In this document: positions 18,747 through 26,063 of the stretch, one piece after another | Numbering within the stretch: position 1 is the stretch's first letter | Layout: each line of letters begins with the position of its first letter | Origin: CAVQNQ01 sp964427655 | GTDB taxonomy: Bacteria; Acidobacteriota; Terriglobia; Bryobacterales; Bryobacteraceae | Assembly: GCA_964427655.1 (NCBI GenBank) | Contig: CAYRWE010000045.1 | Location: 1-26,063 of the forward strand | Reading direction: 5' to 3' | Length of the DNA stretch: 26,063 nt | Translations under genes and position numbers: made by a program | The notes under the pieces: model-generated | Told to the model about the DNA's origin: nothing | Seen by the model: only the letters and a program-made list of their open reading frames with translations | Databases searched by the model: none

Positions 18747-20339
18747 ATGAGCACCGGACGACCCAAACTCGCGCGCATCCGCCGCATCAGCCAGATTGTC
18801 TTCCTTCTTCTCTTCCTCTTCCTCCTGGTCATGGCCGAGGCGCGGTGGTCGCGGCCAAGCGCGCAGAGCGATATCCGCATTCCCTATCCCATACGGCTAT
18901 TTCTGGAGATCGACCCGCTGACGGCCATCGCGGGTGCGCTGGCGAGCGGGGCCCTCTACCGCGGTCTGTTGTGGAGCCTGGCGGTAATTCTGCCCACGCT
19001 GTTCCTGGGCCGCGCCTTCTGCGGATGGGTCTGCCCGCTGGGCACGGTGAACCATTTCTTCTCCTGGGTGAAATCGGAGCGCAAGCGCGGCAAGCGGCTC
19101 ATCGACTCGAACCGCTACAAGAAGTGGCAGAGGCTGAAGTATTACGTCGCGATCGCAGTTTTGGCGGCGGCGGCCGCGGGGAGCGCCGTGTTCGGGCTGC
19201 TCGACCCGATCTCGCTGACGGTCCGTTCGATCGGCATCGGGCTGCTGCCGGCCTTCGATTACGCCACGCGCGGCACCCTGGTTTTCAAGCAGACCTACTT
19301 CCGGCAGGGCGCGCTCTTCGCCGCGATTTTCATCGCCATTCTGGCGGCCAATCTGCTGGTGACGCGCCTGTGGTGCCGCGCGCTCTGCCCGCTGGGCGCC
19401 CTGCTCGGCTGGCTCTCGCGTGGATCGCTCGTCAACCTACGGAAAGACCCTGGCGCGTGCGACCAGTGCAACCGCTGCCTGATGGCCTGCCAGGGCGGCG
19501 ACGACCCCATCCCCGGCGCCGTGTGGCGCAAGGCCGAGTGCCACCTGTGCTTCAACTGCGTGGCGGAGTGCCCCACTTCGGGCATCGCGTTCGAGTTTTC
19601 GGCGAAGGCGGCGGATGCGGCGCGCGGCCCGAACCTGGATCGCCGCAATCTGCTGGTGGGCGCCGCGGCGGGTCTGGCGATGGTGCCGGTACTGCGTGCC
19701 AGCGCGGGCCTGGCGGTGGAGCGCGACGCCCGTTTGATCCGCCCTCCGGGGTCGCTCGACGAGAAGGATTTTCTGAGCCGCTGCATACGCTGCGGGGCGT
19801 GCATGAAGGTATGCCCGAATAACGTGCTGCATCCGGCGGCGGGGGAGGCGGGCATCGAGGGCCTGTGGACGCCGGTGGTGGCGCCGCGCATCGGGTATTG
19901 CGAACCGAGCTGCTCGCTGTGCGCGCAGGCTTGTCCAACGGGCGCCATATGGGAATTCACGGCGCGGGAGAAGGGCTGGGCCGTGGGAAGCCGCGCGGCC
20001 AGCCAACCGATACGCATCGGGACGGCCTTTTACGACCGCGGCCATTGCCTGCCGTGGGCCATGGCCACCGAGTGCATCGTGTGCGAGGAATGGTGCCCGG
20101 TGTCGCCCAAAGCCATCTTCCTGCGGCCGGCGGAAGTGGCCGACGCGGCCGGCGCCCTTAAGACGGTGCGGCAGCCGTATGTGGATCCGGCGCGCTGCGT
20201 GGGCTGCGGGGCGTGCGAATATGCCTGCCCGATCGCGGACCGGCCGGCCGTGTATGTGACCAGCATCGGGGAGAGCCGCTCGAAATCGAACCAGATTTTG
20301 CTGGAGCGGCAGGAGCGAAGGAGGATCGCAAAAACATGA
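18747..20339 (+). CDS. NapH-NapG-like fused membrane polyferredoxin
   Basis: An integral membrane iron-sulfur protein of 530 residues, likely moving electrons from the quinone pool or an inner-membrane donor outward. The first half is NapH/NosR/CcoG-like: several transmembrane helices, the two CxxxCP motifs FCGWVCPLG (91-99) and WCRALCPLG (209-217), then two ferredoxin motifs C238-x2-C-x2-C-x3-C and C265-x2-C-x2-C-x3-CP. After a short hydrophobic RRNLLVGAAAGLAMVP segment (about 299-315) the second half is NapG-like: C346-x2-C-x2-C-x3-CP, CEPSCSLCAQACP, CIVCEEWCP and CVGCGACEYACP. Up to six clusters are thus possible. In nitrate respiration NapG and NapH are separate proteins; here they are one chain and no napA or nosZ is present. 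ATG 18747 has only a weak ribosome binding site. Its TGA overlaps the next ATG (ATGA). Confidence 0.88.
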   Translation: MSTGRPKLARIRRISQIVFLLLFLFLLVMAEARWSRPSAQSDIRIPYPIRLFLEIDPLTAIAGALASGALYRGLLWSLAVILPTLFLGRAFCGWVCPLGTVNHFFSWVKSERKRGKRLIDSNRYKKWQRLKYYVAIAVLAAAAAGSAVFGLLDPISLTVRSIGIGLLPAFDYATRGTLVFKQTYFRQGALFAAIFIAILAANLLVTRLWCRALCPLGALLGWLSRGSLVNLRKDPGACDQCNRCLMACQGGDDPIPGAVWRKAECHLCFNCVAECPTSGIAFEFSAKAADAARGPNLDRRNLLVGAAAGLAMVPVLRASAGLAVERDARLIRPPGSLDEKDFLSRCIRCGACMKVCPNNVLHPAAGEAGIEGLWTPVVAPRIGYCEPSCSLCAQACPTGAIWEFTAREKGWAVGSRAASQPIRIGTAFYDRGHCLPWAMATECIVCEEWCPVSPKAIFLRPAEVADAAGALKTVRQPYVDPARCVGCGACEYACPIADRPAVYVTSIGESRSKSNQILLERQERRRIAKT

Positions 20340-20824
20340 GATCCCGAGGGTCCCTTGTGGCTTGGGTGACCTTGACGACGGCGCTGCTGGCGGGCTGCGG
20401 TGCGCGGCGGGCGGCGGACGTGTTTCCGGCCGATGGCGAGGCGCAGGGCTGGAAGATGGAGCGGCAGCCGCGCGTTTTCCAGGCGGACAATCTGTGGGAA
20501 TACATCGATGGCGACGCCGAGAAGTATTTGCAAGCCGGTTTCGATAACGTGCGCAACGCGGACTACCGGTATCAGGGGCGCGTAGAGGCGGCTGCCGATG
20601 TTTACGCAATGAAAACTCCCCAGGCGGCGGCCAAACTTCTGGATGCCGAGCCGGACCTGGGCAGCCAGCCGGCCGCGTTGGGAGATGCCGGGCGGGCCTA
20701 CCGCGCCAGCATCGTGTTCCGCAAAGGGCGGTATCTGGTGCGGCTGGTGGCGTACCAGGAAGATCCGGAAGCACAGAAGGCACTGCTGGATTTGGGGCAG
20801 GCGATTGCGAGGCGACTCACATGA
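20336..20824 (+). CDS. DUF6599-type lipoprotein
   Basis: A predicted outer-face lipoprotein of 162 residues. The signal ends in a lipobox LLAGC (Cys at about residue 21). The mature part carries QADNLWEYIDGDAEKYLQAGF, then a beta-rich VYAMKTPQAAAKLL and FRKGRYLVRLVAYQE. This matches my memory of the DUF6599 family, where the NLWEYINGAAE-like motif is conserved; no activity is known to me. ATG 20336 is chosen because it overlaps the preceding TGA and gives the lipobox; the open frame extends upstream to 20213 but only as a shadow. Its own stop overlaps the next ATG in the same way. Overlaps on both sides imply coupled translation with the polyferredoxin and the aldo/keto-reductase-like protein, hence probably a joint function at the cell surface or periplasmic face. 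Confidence 0.85.
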   Translation: MRSRGSLVAWVTLTTALLAGCGARRAADVFPADGEAQGWKMERQPRVFQADNLWEYIDGDAEKYLQAGFDNVRNADYRYQGRVEAAADVYAMKTPQAAAKLLDAEPDLGSQPAALGDAGRAYRASIVFRKGRYLVRLVAYQEDPEAQKALLDLGQAIARRLT

Positions 20825-22059
20825 ACGGAAAAGTAAACGAAGATAACGGACGGATCGAGCGCCGGGCGTTCCTGAGCCGGTCCGCAGCCGTCGCGGCCGG
20901 GATCGGCGCGACCGCGTTGACGGGCATCGCCGCCGCGGCGACGCCGGACGCCATCGAAGAAGCGGTGGCCAAGGTGGGCCGGCTGCCGCGCCGCAAGCTG
21001 GGAACCAGCGGGCGCGAGATCGCCATGGTGGTGGGGGCGTTCGTGTGGCCCAGCGACCTGGTGGAGGCGGGGGCGCGCTGCGGCATGAACTATTGGCATC
21101 GCGTGAACGGCTTCAAGACCATCCCGCCGGCGATTCTGAAAAACCGCGAGGCGCACTATTGCCAGGTTTCGGTGGACCGCGTGAGGGGCAATCACGAGAC
21201 CGGGCAGATCGTCGAAGAGGAGCATTACCAATATGTCAAACAGGCGCTGCGCGATACCGGCCTGAGCTACTTCGACGACATGCAGTTCCGCTTCGGCTAT
21301 CACACGGCCGCCGAGGTCAAGCAGAATCGCGGCATGATCCGGGCGTTTGAGCGGCTGAAGAAGGAAGGCGTCGTGAAGCACCTGTGCCTCTCGCAGCACA
21401 GCTACAACGGCAACGCGCTGGTGCCGGGCGGGCAGAGCGCGCCGGAGGTGCTGACGGCGCTCATCGAGGACGGCGCCTACGAGCATTACCAGATCATGTA
21501 TTCCTACGGCGACGATAAGGCCTCGAGCGACGCCATCGCGCTGGCCAAGCGCAAGGGCCAGGGCGTGATCGCGATGAAGACGGGACGCGGGGTGGGCCGC
21601 ATGGGCGAGGACGCGGCCTTCATGAAGCGCCTGCCCGCGGGGACCACGCCGCATCGCGCGCTGGTCCGCTGGCTGGCCGCCGAGACGCCGCTCGATGCGG
21701 TGACGGTCAACACGCAGACGCTCGAGCAGTTCGTCGAGAACTACGCCGGGATGGGCGCGCCGCTAAAAGCCGAGGAGCGCCGGGCCATCGAGATGATGCG
21801 GGCCTACGCGGACCAGCGCGCCTGCCGCCTGTGCAACGAGTGCATGGAGGGCTGCCGGCAGCAGATCAACATCGCGGATATTATGCGGTATGAGCGGTAC
21901 GCGCGCGATTATAAGGATATTCGCGCGGCGCGGTATTTGTATGCGAAGCTGCCGCGGCAGGGCGACGCGTGCACGGCGTGCGGGGAGTGCCCGGCGAAGT
22001 GCCCGCAGGGGCTGCGGATTCCGGAGAAGCTGGCGGAGATTCATAGGCTGCTGGCGTAG
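20821..22059 (+). CDS. Tat-exported aldo/keto-reductase-fold protein with two 4Fe-4S motifs
   Basis: A protein of 412 residues. ERRAFLSRS (13-21) followed by AAVAAGIGATALTGIAAAA is a twin-arginine signal, so the protein is exported folded with its cofactors. Residues about 50-330 follow the aldo/keto reductase barrel (RRKLGTSGREIAMV, GVVKHLCLSQHSY, GVIAMKTGRGVG, LVRWLAAETPLDAVTVNT). The C-terminal part has two cluster motifs, C335-x2-C-x2-C-x3-C and C384-x2-C-x2-C-x3-CP. The usual tetrad seems missing: the NxxDTAxxY segment reads NYWHRVNGF (His93, Phe98), the Lys strand reads QVSVDR, and the His strand reads DDMQFRFGY. It may not use NAD(P)H in the usual way, which fits an export site without nucleotides; it could bind a substrate while the clusters carry electrons. 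Coupled by ATGA to the lipoprotein gene. Confidence 0.9.
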   Translation: MNGKVNEDNGRIERRAFLSRSAAVAAGIGATALTGIAAAATPDAIEEAVAKVGRLPRRKLGTSGREIAMVVGAFVWPSDLVEAGARCGMNYWHRVNGFKTIPPAILKNREAHYCQVSVDRVRGNHETGQIVEEEHYQYVKQALRDTGLSYFDDMQFRFGYHTAAEVKQNRGMIRAFERLKKEGVVKHLCLSQHSYNGNALVPGGQSAPEVLTALIEDGAYEHYQIMYSYGDDKASSDAIALAKRKGQGVIAMKTGRGVGRMGEDAAFMKRLPAGTTPHRALVRWLAAETPLDAVTVNTQTLEQFVENYAGMGAPLKAEERRAIEMMRAYADQRACRLCNECMEGCRQQINIADIMRYERYARDYKDIRAARYLYAKLPRQGDACTACGECPAKCPQGLRIPEKLAEIHRLLA

Positions 22060-22070
22060 ACGGGGCCAGC

Positions 22071-22187
22071 TACCGCTCCCTGACGGTCGCGGCTCGGTTA
22101 CGGGCCGAGCCGCGACCGTAAACGAGCTGCGTTGATGGCATGGGACGGGCTGAGCCGCGACCGTAAGGGAGCGGTGTTAATGGCATA
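22071..22187. repeat. REP-like palindromic repeat cluster
   Basis: Arms ACGGTCGCGGCTCGG (22083-22097) and CCGAGCCGCGACCGT (22105-22119) form a perfect 15-base stem with a 7-base loop. The right arm begins a 40-base unit (22102-22141) repeated directly at 22147-22186 with 34 of 40 identical bases. The left arm with its flank (CCGCTCCCT) is an inverted third copy of the same unit, so this is a cluster of three. Such clusters are typical of REP/BIME elements; in my memory this core recurs in Acidobacteriota genomes, often misread as coding for a PDGRGS peptide. It fills the gap between two genes of the redox cluster and reaches the ribosome binding site of the second. It could act as a transcript stabiliser or partial terminator. 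Confidence 0.85.
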
Positions 22188-22193
22188 GGAGCG

Positions 22194-23216
22194 ATGGCGG
22201 ACGATCAAGGAGAGAATCCGGCGAACCGGCGCGAGATGCTGCTGCAACTGCTGCGGCTGGGCGGGGCTGGAGCTGTCGCGGGCGGCGCGGGGCTGTGGTT
22301 GGCCGGACGCAGCCGGAAGCCCGAGGAACCGGCCGCCGCCATCGTGCGCCATAACTTCAGCGTGCCGGCGGATCCGGCGCGTCCCGATATGGCCGTGGCG
22401 CAGGGTGAGAATCACGGCGAACTGGTGCGCGCGGCCGTGTCGGCGCTGGGCGGAATACGGCGCTTCGTTTCCCCCCGCGACGTGGTGGTGCTCAAGCCCA
22501 ACGCGGCCTGGGATCGCACCCCCGAGCAGGCTGCTAACACCTCGCCGGAGGTGGTGGCTGAAATGGTCAAACTGTGCTGGGAGGCCGGCGCCGCCAAAGT
22601 GATTGTCGCGGATGTGACCATCAATGAGCCGCGCCGCTCGTTCGCGCGCAGCGGGATCGGCGAAGCGGCGCGGGCCCAGGGGGCCCAGGTGGTGCTACCC
22701 GGGGAGCGCCGCTTTCGGGATGTCGAGCTGGGCGGAGAGGTGCTGGCTTCCTGGCCGGTTTTCGAACCGTTCCTGGCCGCCGATAAGATGATTAACTTGC
22801 CTGCCGCCAAGCACCACAGCCTGACCGGCGCATCGCTGGGGATCAAGAACTGGTACGGCATCCTGGGCGGGCCGCGGCACCGGCTGCATCAGCGCATACA
22901 CGAAAGCCTGGCGGACTTGGCGGACTTCATGCGCCCCACGCTCACCGTGCTGGACGCCTGGCGCGTGCTGCTGCGGAACGGCCCCGGAGGCGGCAACCTC
23001 GAAGACGTGGTGCTCAGGAAAACGGTAATTGCCTCCAGCGATCCCGTAGCCCTGGATGCGTGGGCGGCTCAAGCGTACTGGAACCTCGACGCCGAGAAGC
23101 TGCCGTATCTTGCGATGGCGGCCGCGCGCGGTCTGGGATCGGCGCGCTTTGAGGATAAACGGATCGAATGGGTGCCATCAATACAATTGCTTGACAGCGC
23201 AAAACCGAGGCCTTGA
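22194..23216 (+). CDS. DUF362 family protein with Tat-like signal
   Basis: A protein of 340 residues. The N-terminus has NRREMLLQLLRLGG followed by AGAVAGGAGLWLAG, a twin-arginine-like export signal or anchor, less canonical than that of its neighbour. The body matches DUF362: VVVLKPNAAWDR, NTSPEVVAEMVKLCWEAGAAKVIVAD, INLPAAKHHSLTGASLGIKNWYGILG and DPVALDAWAA. DUF362 proteins often occur with ferredoxin domains, but none is fused here, and the reaction is unknown. ATG 22194 has AGGAG two bases upstream; frames further upstream are stopped by TAG. It is the last gene of the redox cluster, separated from the aldo/keto-reductase-like gene by the REP-like repeats. Its final 26 bases contain the promoter of the next gene. 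Confidence 0.88.
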   Translation: MADDQGENPANRREMLLQLLRLGGAGAVAGGAGLWLAGRSRKPEEPAAAIVRHNFSVPADPARPDMAVAQGENHGELVRAAVSALGGIRRFVSPRDVVVLKPNAAWDRTPEQAANTSPEVVAEMVKLCWEAGAAKVIVADVTINEPRRSFARSGIGEAARAQGAQVVLPGERRFRDVELGGEVLASWPVFEPFLAADKMINLPAAKHHSLTGASLGIKNWYGILGGPRHRLHQRIHESLADLADFMRPTLTVLDAWRVLLRNGPGGGNLEDVVLRKTVIASSDPVALDAWAAQAYWNLDAEKLPYLAMAAARGLGSARFEDKRIEWVPSIQLLDSAKPRP

Positions 23217-23220
23217 TAAT
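23191..23220 (+). promoter_or_regulatory. Strong sigma70-type promoter of the TonB-receptor-like gene
   Basis: TTGACA (23191-23196, perfect) and GATAAT (23215-23220, five of six) are separated by 18 bases. It overlaps the end of the DUF362 gene. Transcription should begin near 23227, giving a leader of about 135 bases. Confidence 0.7.
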
Positions 23221-23226
23221 TAAGGG

Positions 23227-23361
23227 TTCCCACCGGTCGACCGCGCTGTCGGCCTCGACTAATTTTTCGGATAAAGAGAGCCGTTCATTGTTGCTTGGAT
23301 GTGAGGTGTTCTCCGAAGGATCCCGCCCTCCGGCTCTCGTACAGTTATTGGAGTCAATCAG
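23227..23361 (+). promoter_or_regulatory. Structured 5' leader of the TonB-receptor-like gene
   Basis: The leader contains the palindrome CGGTCGACCG near its start, and a long-range perfect 8-base pair GAGAGCCG (23276-23283) with CGGCTCTC (23331-23338), enclosing 47 bases. The ribosome binding site GGAG lies just downstream of the closing arm, eight bases before ATG 23362. This arrangement could influence translation, but I match it to no known riboswitch class. Confidence 0.3.
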
Positions 23362-26063
23362 ATGCTCTTAACTTTAAAGACCTCCCCGCTTGCATCAGCC
23401 GTCTGTGCCCTGTTGCTAGGCGCGGCTGCTTTGAGCGCCCAGGATGCCACCGGCAAGATCGCCGGCAACGTGACGGACCCGAGTGGTGCGTCCATCACTG
23501 GCGCGAAGATCACGGTTACCAATACCGCCACGAGCCTCGAGAAGCAGACTTCGACGGACCGCGCGGGCTACTACCAAGTGTTGCAGCTTCCCGTGGGGCG
23601 CTACCAGGTGGCGGCCGAGGCGCCGGGCTTCGCGCGCACGATGGTGCAGGGCACCAACCCGCTGGAGATCAACCAGACGCTGCGCATCGACGTGCAGCTC
23701 GAAGTCGGCAGCGTCAAGGACACGGTCACGGTGGAGGGCGGCGCCAGCGCGGTGGAGACGGAGAACGCCACGGTCGGCGCGACGGTCAGCAGCAACGCGG
23801 TCTATGAGCTTCCGCTAAATGGCCGCAACGCGCTCGATCTGCTGGCCACGCAACCGGGCGTGACTCCCAAGAACTCCGATGCACCGCGGCAGGCGGGTTC
23901 TTACAGCATCGGCGGCGGGCGGTCGGATTCGGTGCTGTACCTGCTCGATGGCGGAATGAACAACCACCTGATTAACAACGACGTGGTGATCAATCCGAAC
24001 CCCGACGCGGTGGGCGAGTTCCGCGTGTTGCAGAGCAACTACTCGGCCGAGTACGGGCGCAGCGCGGGCGGCGTGGTGAGCGTGGTCACCAAGAGCGGAA
24101 CCAACTCGGTGCACGGCACAGCCTTCGATTTTCTGCGCAACGACGCCATGGCCGCGAACACCTTCTTCAACAACGAGCAGGGCATTCCGCGCCAGGTTCT
24201 CAAGCGCAACCAGTACGGCGGCACCATCGGCGGCCCGATCTACATTCCGCACGTCGTGGATGGCCGCAACAAGCTGTTCTTCTTCTTCTCTTACGAAGGG
24301 CAGCGGCTGAACCAGAATGCGTCCTCGGGCAAGATCACGACGTTCACGCCGCTCGAGGAGCAGGGCAATTTCTCGAAATCCGCAAACGGCGGCCCGGACC
24401 CGAACGTAGCGTCTTTTCTAGCGGCGAACCCCTATTTCCAGCCGGATCCGAACCTGGCGTCGCAGGCCATCATCGCGCCGTCGCGCATCAACACGATTTC
24501 CCAGAATTACTTCACGAACAGCCTGATTCCGGTTTCCGCGGCCGGCTATGTTTTTCCTGAAGCGACGGCCACCACCAACCACAGCGAGTATCTGGGCAAG
24601 CTCGACTACCTGATCACGTCGCGGGACTCCTTCTCCGCCACCATGGCCACGCAGGATTCCCCCCAGGTGGTCCCGTACTCGAACACTTCGGGCGCCACCT
24701 CGGTGAGCGGCTATCCGGTTTCGGATGACACCATGGCGTACTTCGGGAATATCGCCTTGACGCACACATTTTCGCCTACGGTCGTCAACCAGGCCCGCCT
24801 TACGGCACAGCGCAATAACACGGCGCAGAATTACCCGATCGGGACGAAGCCCGGCCCGGCACAACTGGGAATCACCGGGATCACGCCCGACCTGGTGGAC
24901 GGCCCCACGATCATCAACCTGGAGGGCAGCTCGATGTTCGCGGGCTACAATCCCTTCGGTCCGGCGGACATCGTGGATAACACGATCACCTTCACGGACG
25001 ACCTTTCCTGGACAAAGAACAAGCACACCTTCAAGTTCGGTTTCTACGGGTCGGATTACCGCGATGCCATGATCTACGGCTACTACCTGAACGGCGAGTA
25101 CGATTTCTACGGTCCCGGCACCTCGATCGGTTCGGGCAACGACCGCGCCGATTTCCTGATGGGCTTGCCGGACGACTTGCAGCAGTATCCCAACGCTCCC
25201 ACCAACATCCGCTCGCACTCGTTCGCCGGCTATGCGCAGGACACCTGGAAAGTCACCCGCACCTTCACGCTGGATTTCGGGCTGCGCTATGAATACAACC
25301 AGCCGAAGTACGATACGCACAACCGGTCGTTCTCGTTCGTTCCCGGAGTGCAGTCCACGGTATTTCCGAACGCGCCGCTCGGGCTGCTGTTTCCGGGCGA
25401 CAAGGACGCGCCCAACGGCGCCGATTTCCCGGATCGCCGGGATTGGGCGCCGCGCGTGGGCTTTGCGTGGGACGTCTTCGGCAATGCCAAGACCAGCATC
25501 CGCGGCGGCGCCGGGGTATTCTACGACGTGCTGAAGGCCGAAGACAACCTACAGTTCAACGGCCAGGCGCCCTTCTTCGCGTCCGGCTTTCTGACTTTCA
25601 GCCCGCCCGCTGGCGGGTTCACCTCCGATCCTGGAATCATGGTCAATCCGTACGCGGCGGCAGGTGCCGTCAACCCGTTCCCATCCAAGCCCGTCAACCA
25701 CAATGTGAACTTCGCGGACGCCGGCTTCCTGCCCATCGGCGGCGGCAACCCGTTCTTCGTCGATCCGCACCTGAGGACGCCGTACATTTACCAGTACAAC
25801 TTCTCGCTGCAGCAGCAACTGGTCAATAACCTGACTCTCTCGGTGGGTTATATCGGCCACGATGCGTTCGGGCTGACCGGGCTTACCGACATCAACTCCT
25901 TCGCGCGCGGAAGCGATACGCGGACTCTGGACCTGAACCCGACGTTCGCCGGCGACTACAACTTCATGAACGAGTTCCAGAACATCGGGCGCTCGAAGTA
26001 CAACGGCCTGCAGACGGACCTCACCAAGCGCTTCTCCGGCTCGGGCCTGGGCAACACGTTCTT
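23362..26063 (+). CDS. TonB-dependent-receptor-like outer-membrane protein with carboxypeptidase-regulatory-like domain, 3'-truncated by the window edge
   Basis: Nine hundred codons are visible and the frame is still open at the end; the full protein is probably 1,000-1,200 residues. It begins with a signal peptide (SAVCALLLGAAALSA, cut before QDATGK). Residues about 30-95 form a CarboxypepD_reg-like beta-sandwich (GKIAGNVTDPSGASITGAKI, DRAGYYQVLQLPVGRYQV). Residues about 140-260 are plug-like (YELPLNGRNALDLLATQPGV, DSVLYLLDGGMNN, AEYGRSAGGVVSVVTKSGTN). The rest is beta-barrel, for example NKLFFFFSYEGQRLNQ, HSFAGYAQDTWKV and LDFGLRYEYNQP. This is the Oar-like/SusC-like type that is strongly expanded in Acidobacteriota. 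The substrate is unknown, and no SusD partner or TonB is present in the window. No canonical TonB box is evident, so energy coupling is unproven. ATG 23362 is supported by GGAG and the signal peptide. Confidence 0.93.
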   Translation, partial: MLLTLKTSPLASAVCALLLGAAALSAQDATGKIAGNVTDPSGASITGAKITVTNTATSLEKQTSTDRAGYYQVLQLPVGRYQVAAEAPGFARTMVQGTNPLEINQTLRIDVQLEVGSVKDTVTVEGGASAVETENATVGATVSSNAVYELPLNGRNALDLLATQPGVTPKNSDAPRQAGSYSIGGGRSDSVLYLLDGGMNNHLINNDVVINPNPDAVGEFRVLQSNYSAEYGRSAGGVVSVVTKSGTNSVHGTAFDFLRNDAMAANTFFNNEQGIPRQVLKRNQYGGTIGGPIYIPHVVDGRNKLFFFFSYEGQRLNQNASSGKITTFTPLEEQGNFSKSANGGPDPNVASFLAANPYFQPDPNLASQAIIAPSRINTISQNYFTNSLIPVSAAGYVFPEATATTNHSEYLGKLDYLITSRDSFSATMATQDSPQVVPYSNTSGATSVSGYPVSDDTMAYFGNIALTHTFSPTVVNQARLTAQRNNTAQNYPIGTKPGPAQLGITGITPDLVDGPTIINLEGSSMFAGYNPFGPADIVDNTITFTDDLSWTKNKHTFKFGFYGSDYRDAMIYGYYLNGEYDFYGPGTSIGSGNDRADFLMGLPDDLQQYPNAPTNIRSHSFAGYAQDTWKVTRTFTLDFGLRYEYNQPKYDTHNRSFSFVPGVQSTVFPNAPLGLLFPGDKDAPNGADFPDRRDWAPRVGFAWDVFGNAKTSIRGGAGVFYDVLKAEDNLQFNGQAPFFASGFLTFSPPAGGFTSDPGIMVNPYAAAGAVNPFPSKPVNHNVNFADAGFLPIGGGNPFFVDPHLRTPYIYQYNFSLQQQLVNNLTLSVGYIGHDAFGLTGLTDINSFARGSDTRTLDLNPTFAGDYNFMNEFQNIGRSKYNGLQTDLTKRFSGSGLGNTF

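Noticed and set aside
19437..20783. 448-codon antisense frame in the polyferredoxin region
   Set aside because: It crosses two well-supported genes and is Arg/Pro/His-rich without any domain.
22098..22415. 105-codon antisense frame ending in the REP-like repeats
   Set aside because: The PDGRGS/LRSRLGP-type peptide comes from the repeat itself, and the rest is antisense to the DUF362 gene.
23295..23807. 170-codon + frame at the beginning of the TonB-receptor-like gene
   Set aside because: Different frame from the clear signal peptide and CarboxypepD_reg-like domain at 23362.

Overview
The window looks like a chromosomal segment from a high-GC Acidobacteriota, most likely close to Candidatus Solibacter / Bryobacterales. 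Three things suggest this: two secreted proteins with SBBP-type repeats and the C-terminal domain first named from Solibacter (TIGR03437 type), a TonB-receptor-like protein with an N-terminal carboxypeptidase-regulatory-like domain, and a repeat around GAGCCGCGACCGTAAGGGAG that I recall as common in such genomes. The lineage is inferred from gene content; no rRNA is present.

Layout. Positions 2-2797 (+) hold the C-terminal four fifths of dnaE. Positions 2813-10787 hold a secreted-protein block: two paralogous SBBP/TIGR03437 genes (both -) flank a uroporphyrinogen-decarboxylase-like gene (-) and a large secreted glycoside-hydrolase-like gene (+). Positions 10861-15993 (-) hold the replication genes dnaA, dnaN and gyrB, transcribed in that order, with no recF between dnaN and gyrB. 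The dnaA upstream region (15994-16258) and the dnaA-dnaN gap (14462-14694) carry DnaA-box-like sites and AT-rich stretches. Most genes to the left run leftward and most to the right run rightward, so oriC probably lies here.

Right of this point, tRNA-Gly(GCC) has a promoter-like sequence. It is followed by a small secreted protein, an isoprenylcysteine/phospholipid-methyltransferase-like membrane protein, a bacterioferritin and a convergent cupin gene. Positions 18747-23216 form a four-gene cluster: a NapH-NapG-like membrane polyferredoxin, a DUF6599-type lipoprotein, a Tat-exported aldo/keto-reductase-fold protein with two 4Fe-4S motifs, and a Tat-like DUF362 protein. The first three genes overlap by ATGA junctions. 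A REP-like palindromic repeat lies between the third and fourth. The last gene (23362 to the window end) is the TonB-receptor-like outer-membrane protein, with a strong promoter and a structured leader.

The best candidate for an undescribed system is the 18747-23216 cluster. It looks like an electron path from the membrane to the periplasm that ends at an AKR-fold protein whose usual catalytic tetrad appears to be lost. Its substrate cannot be read from the sequence.
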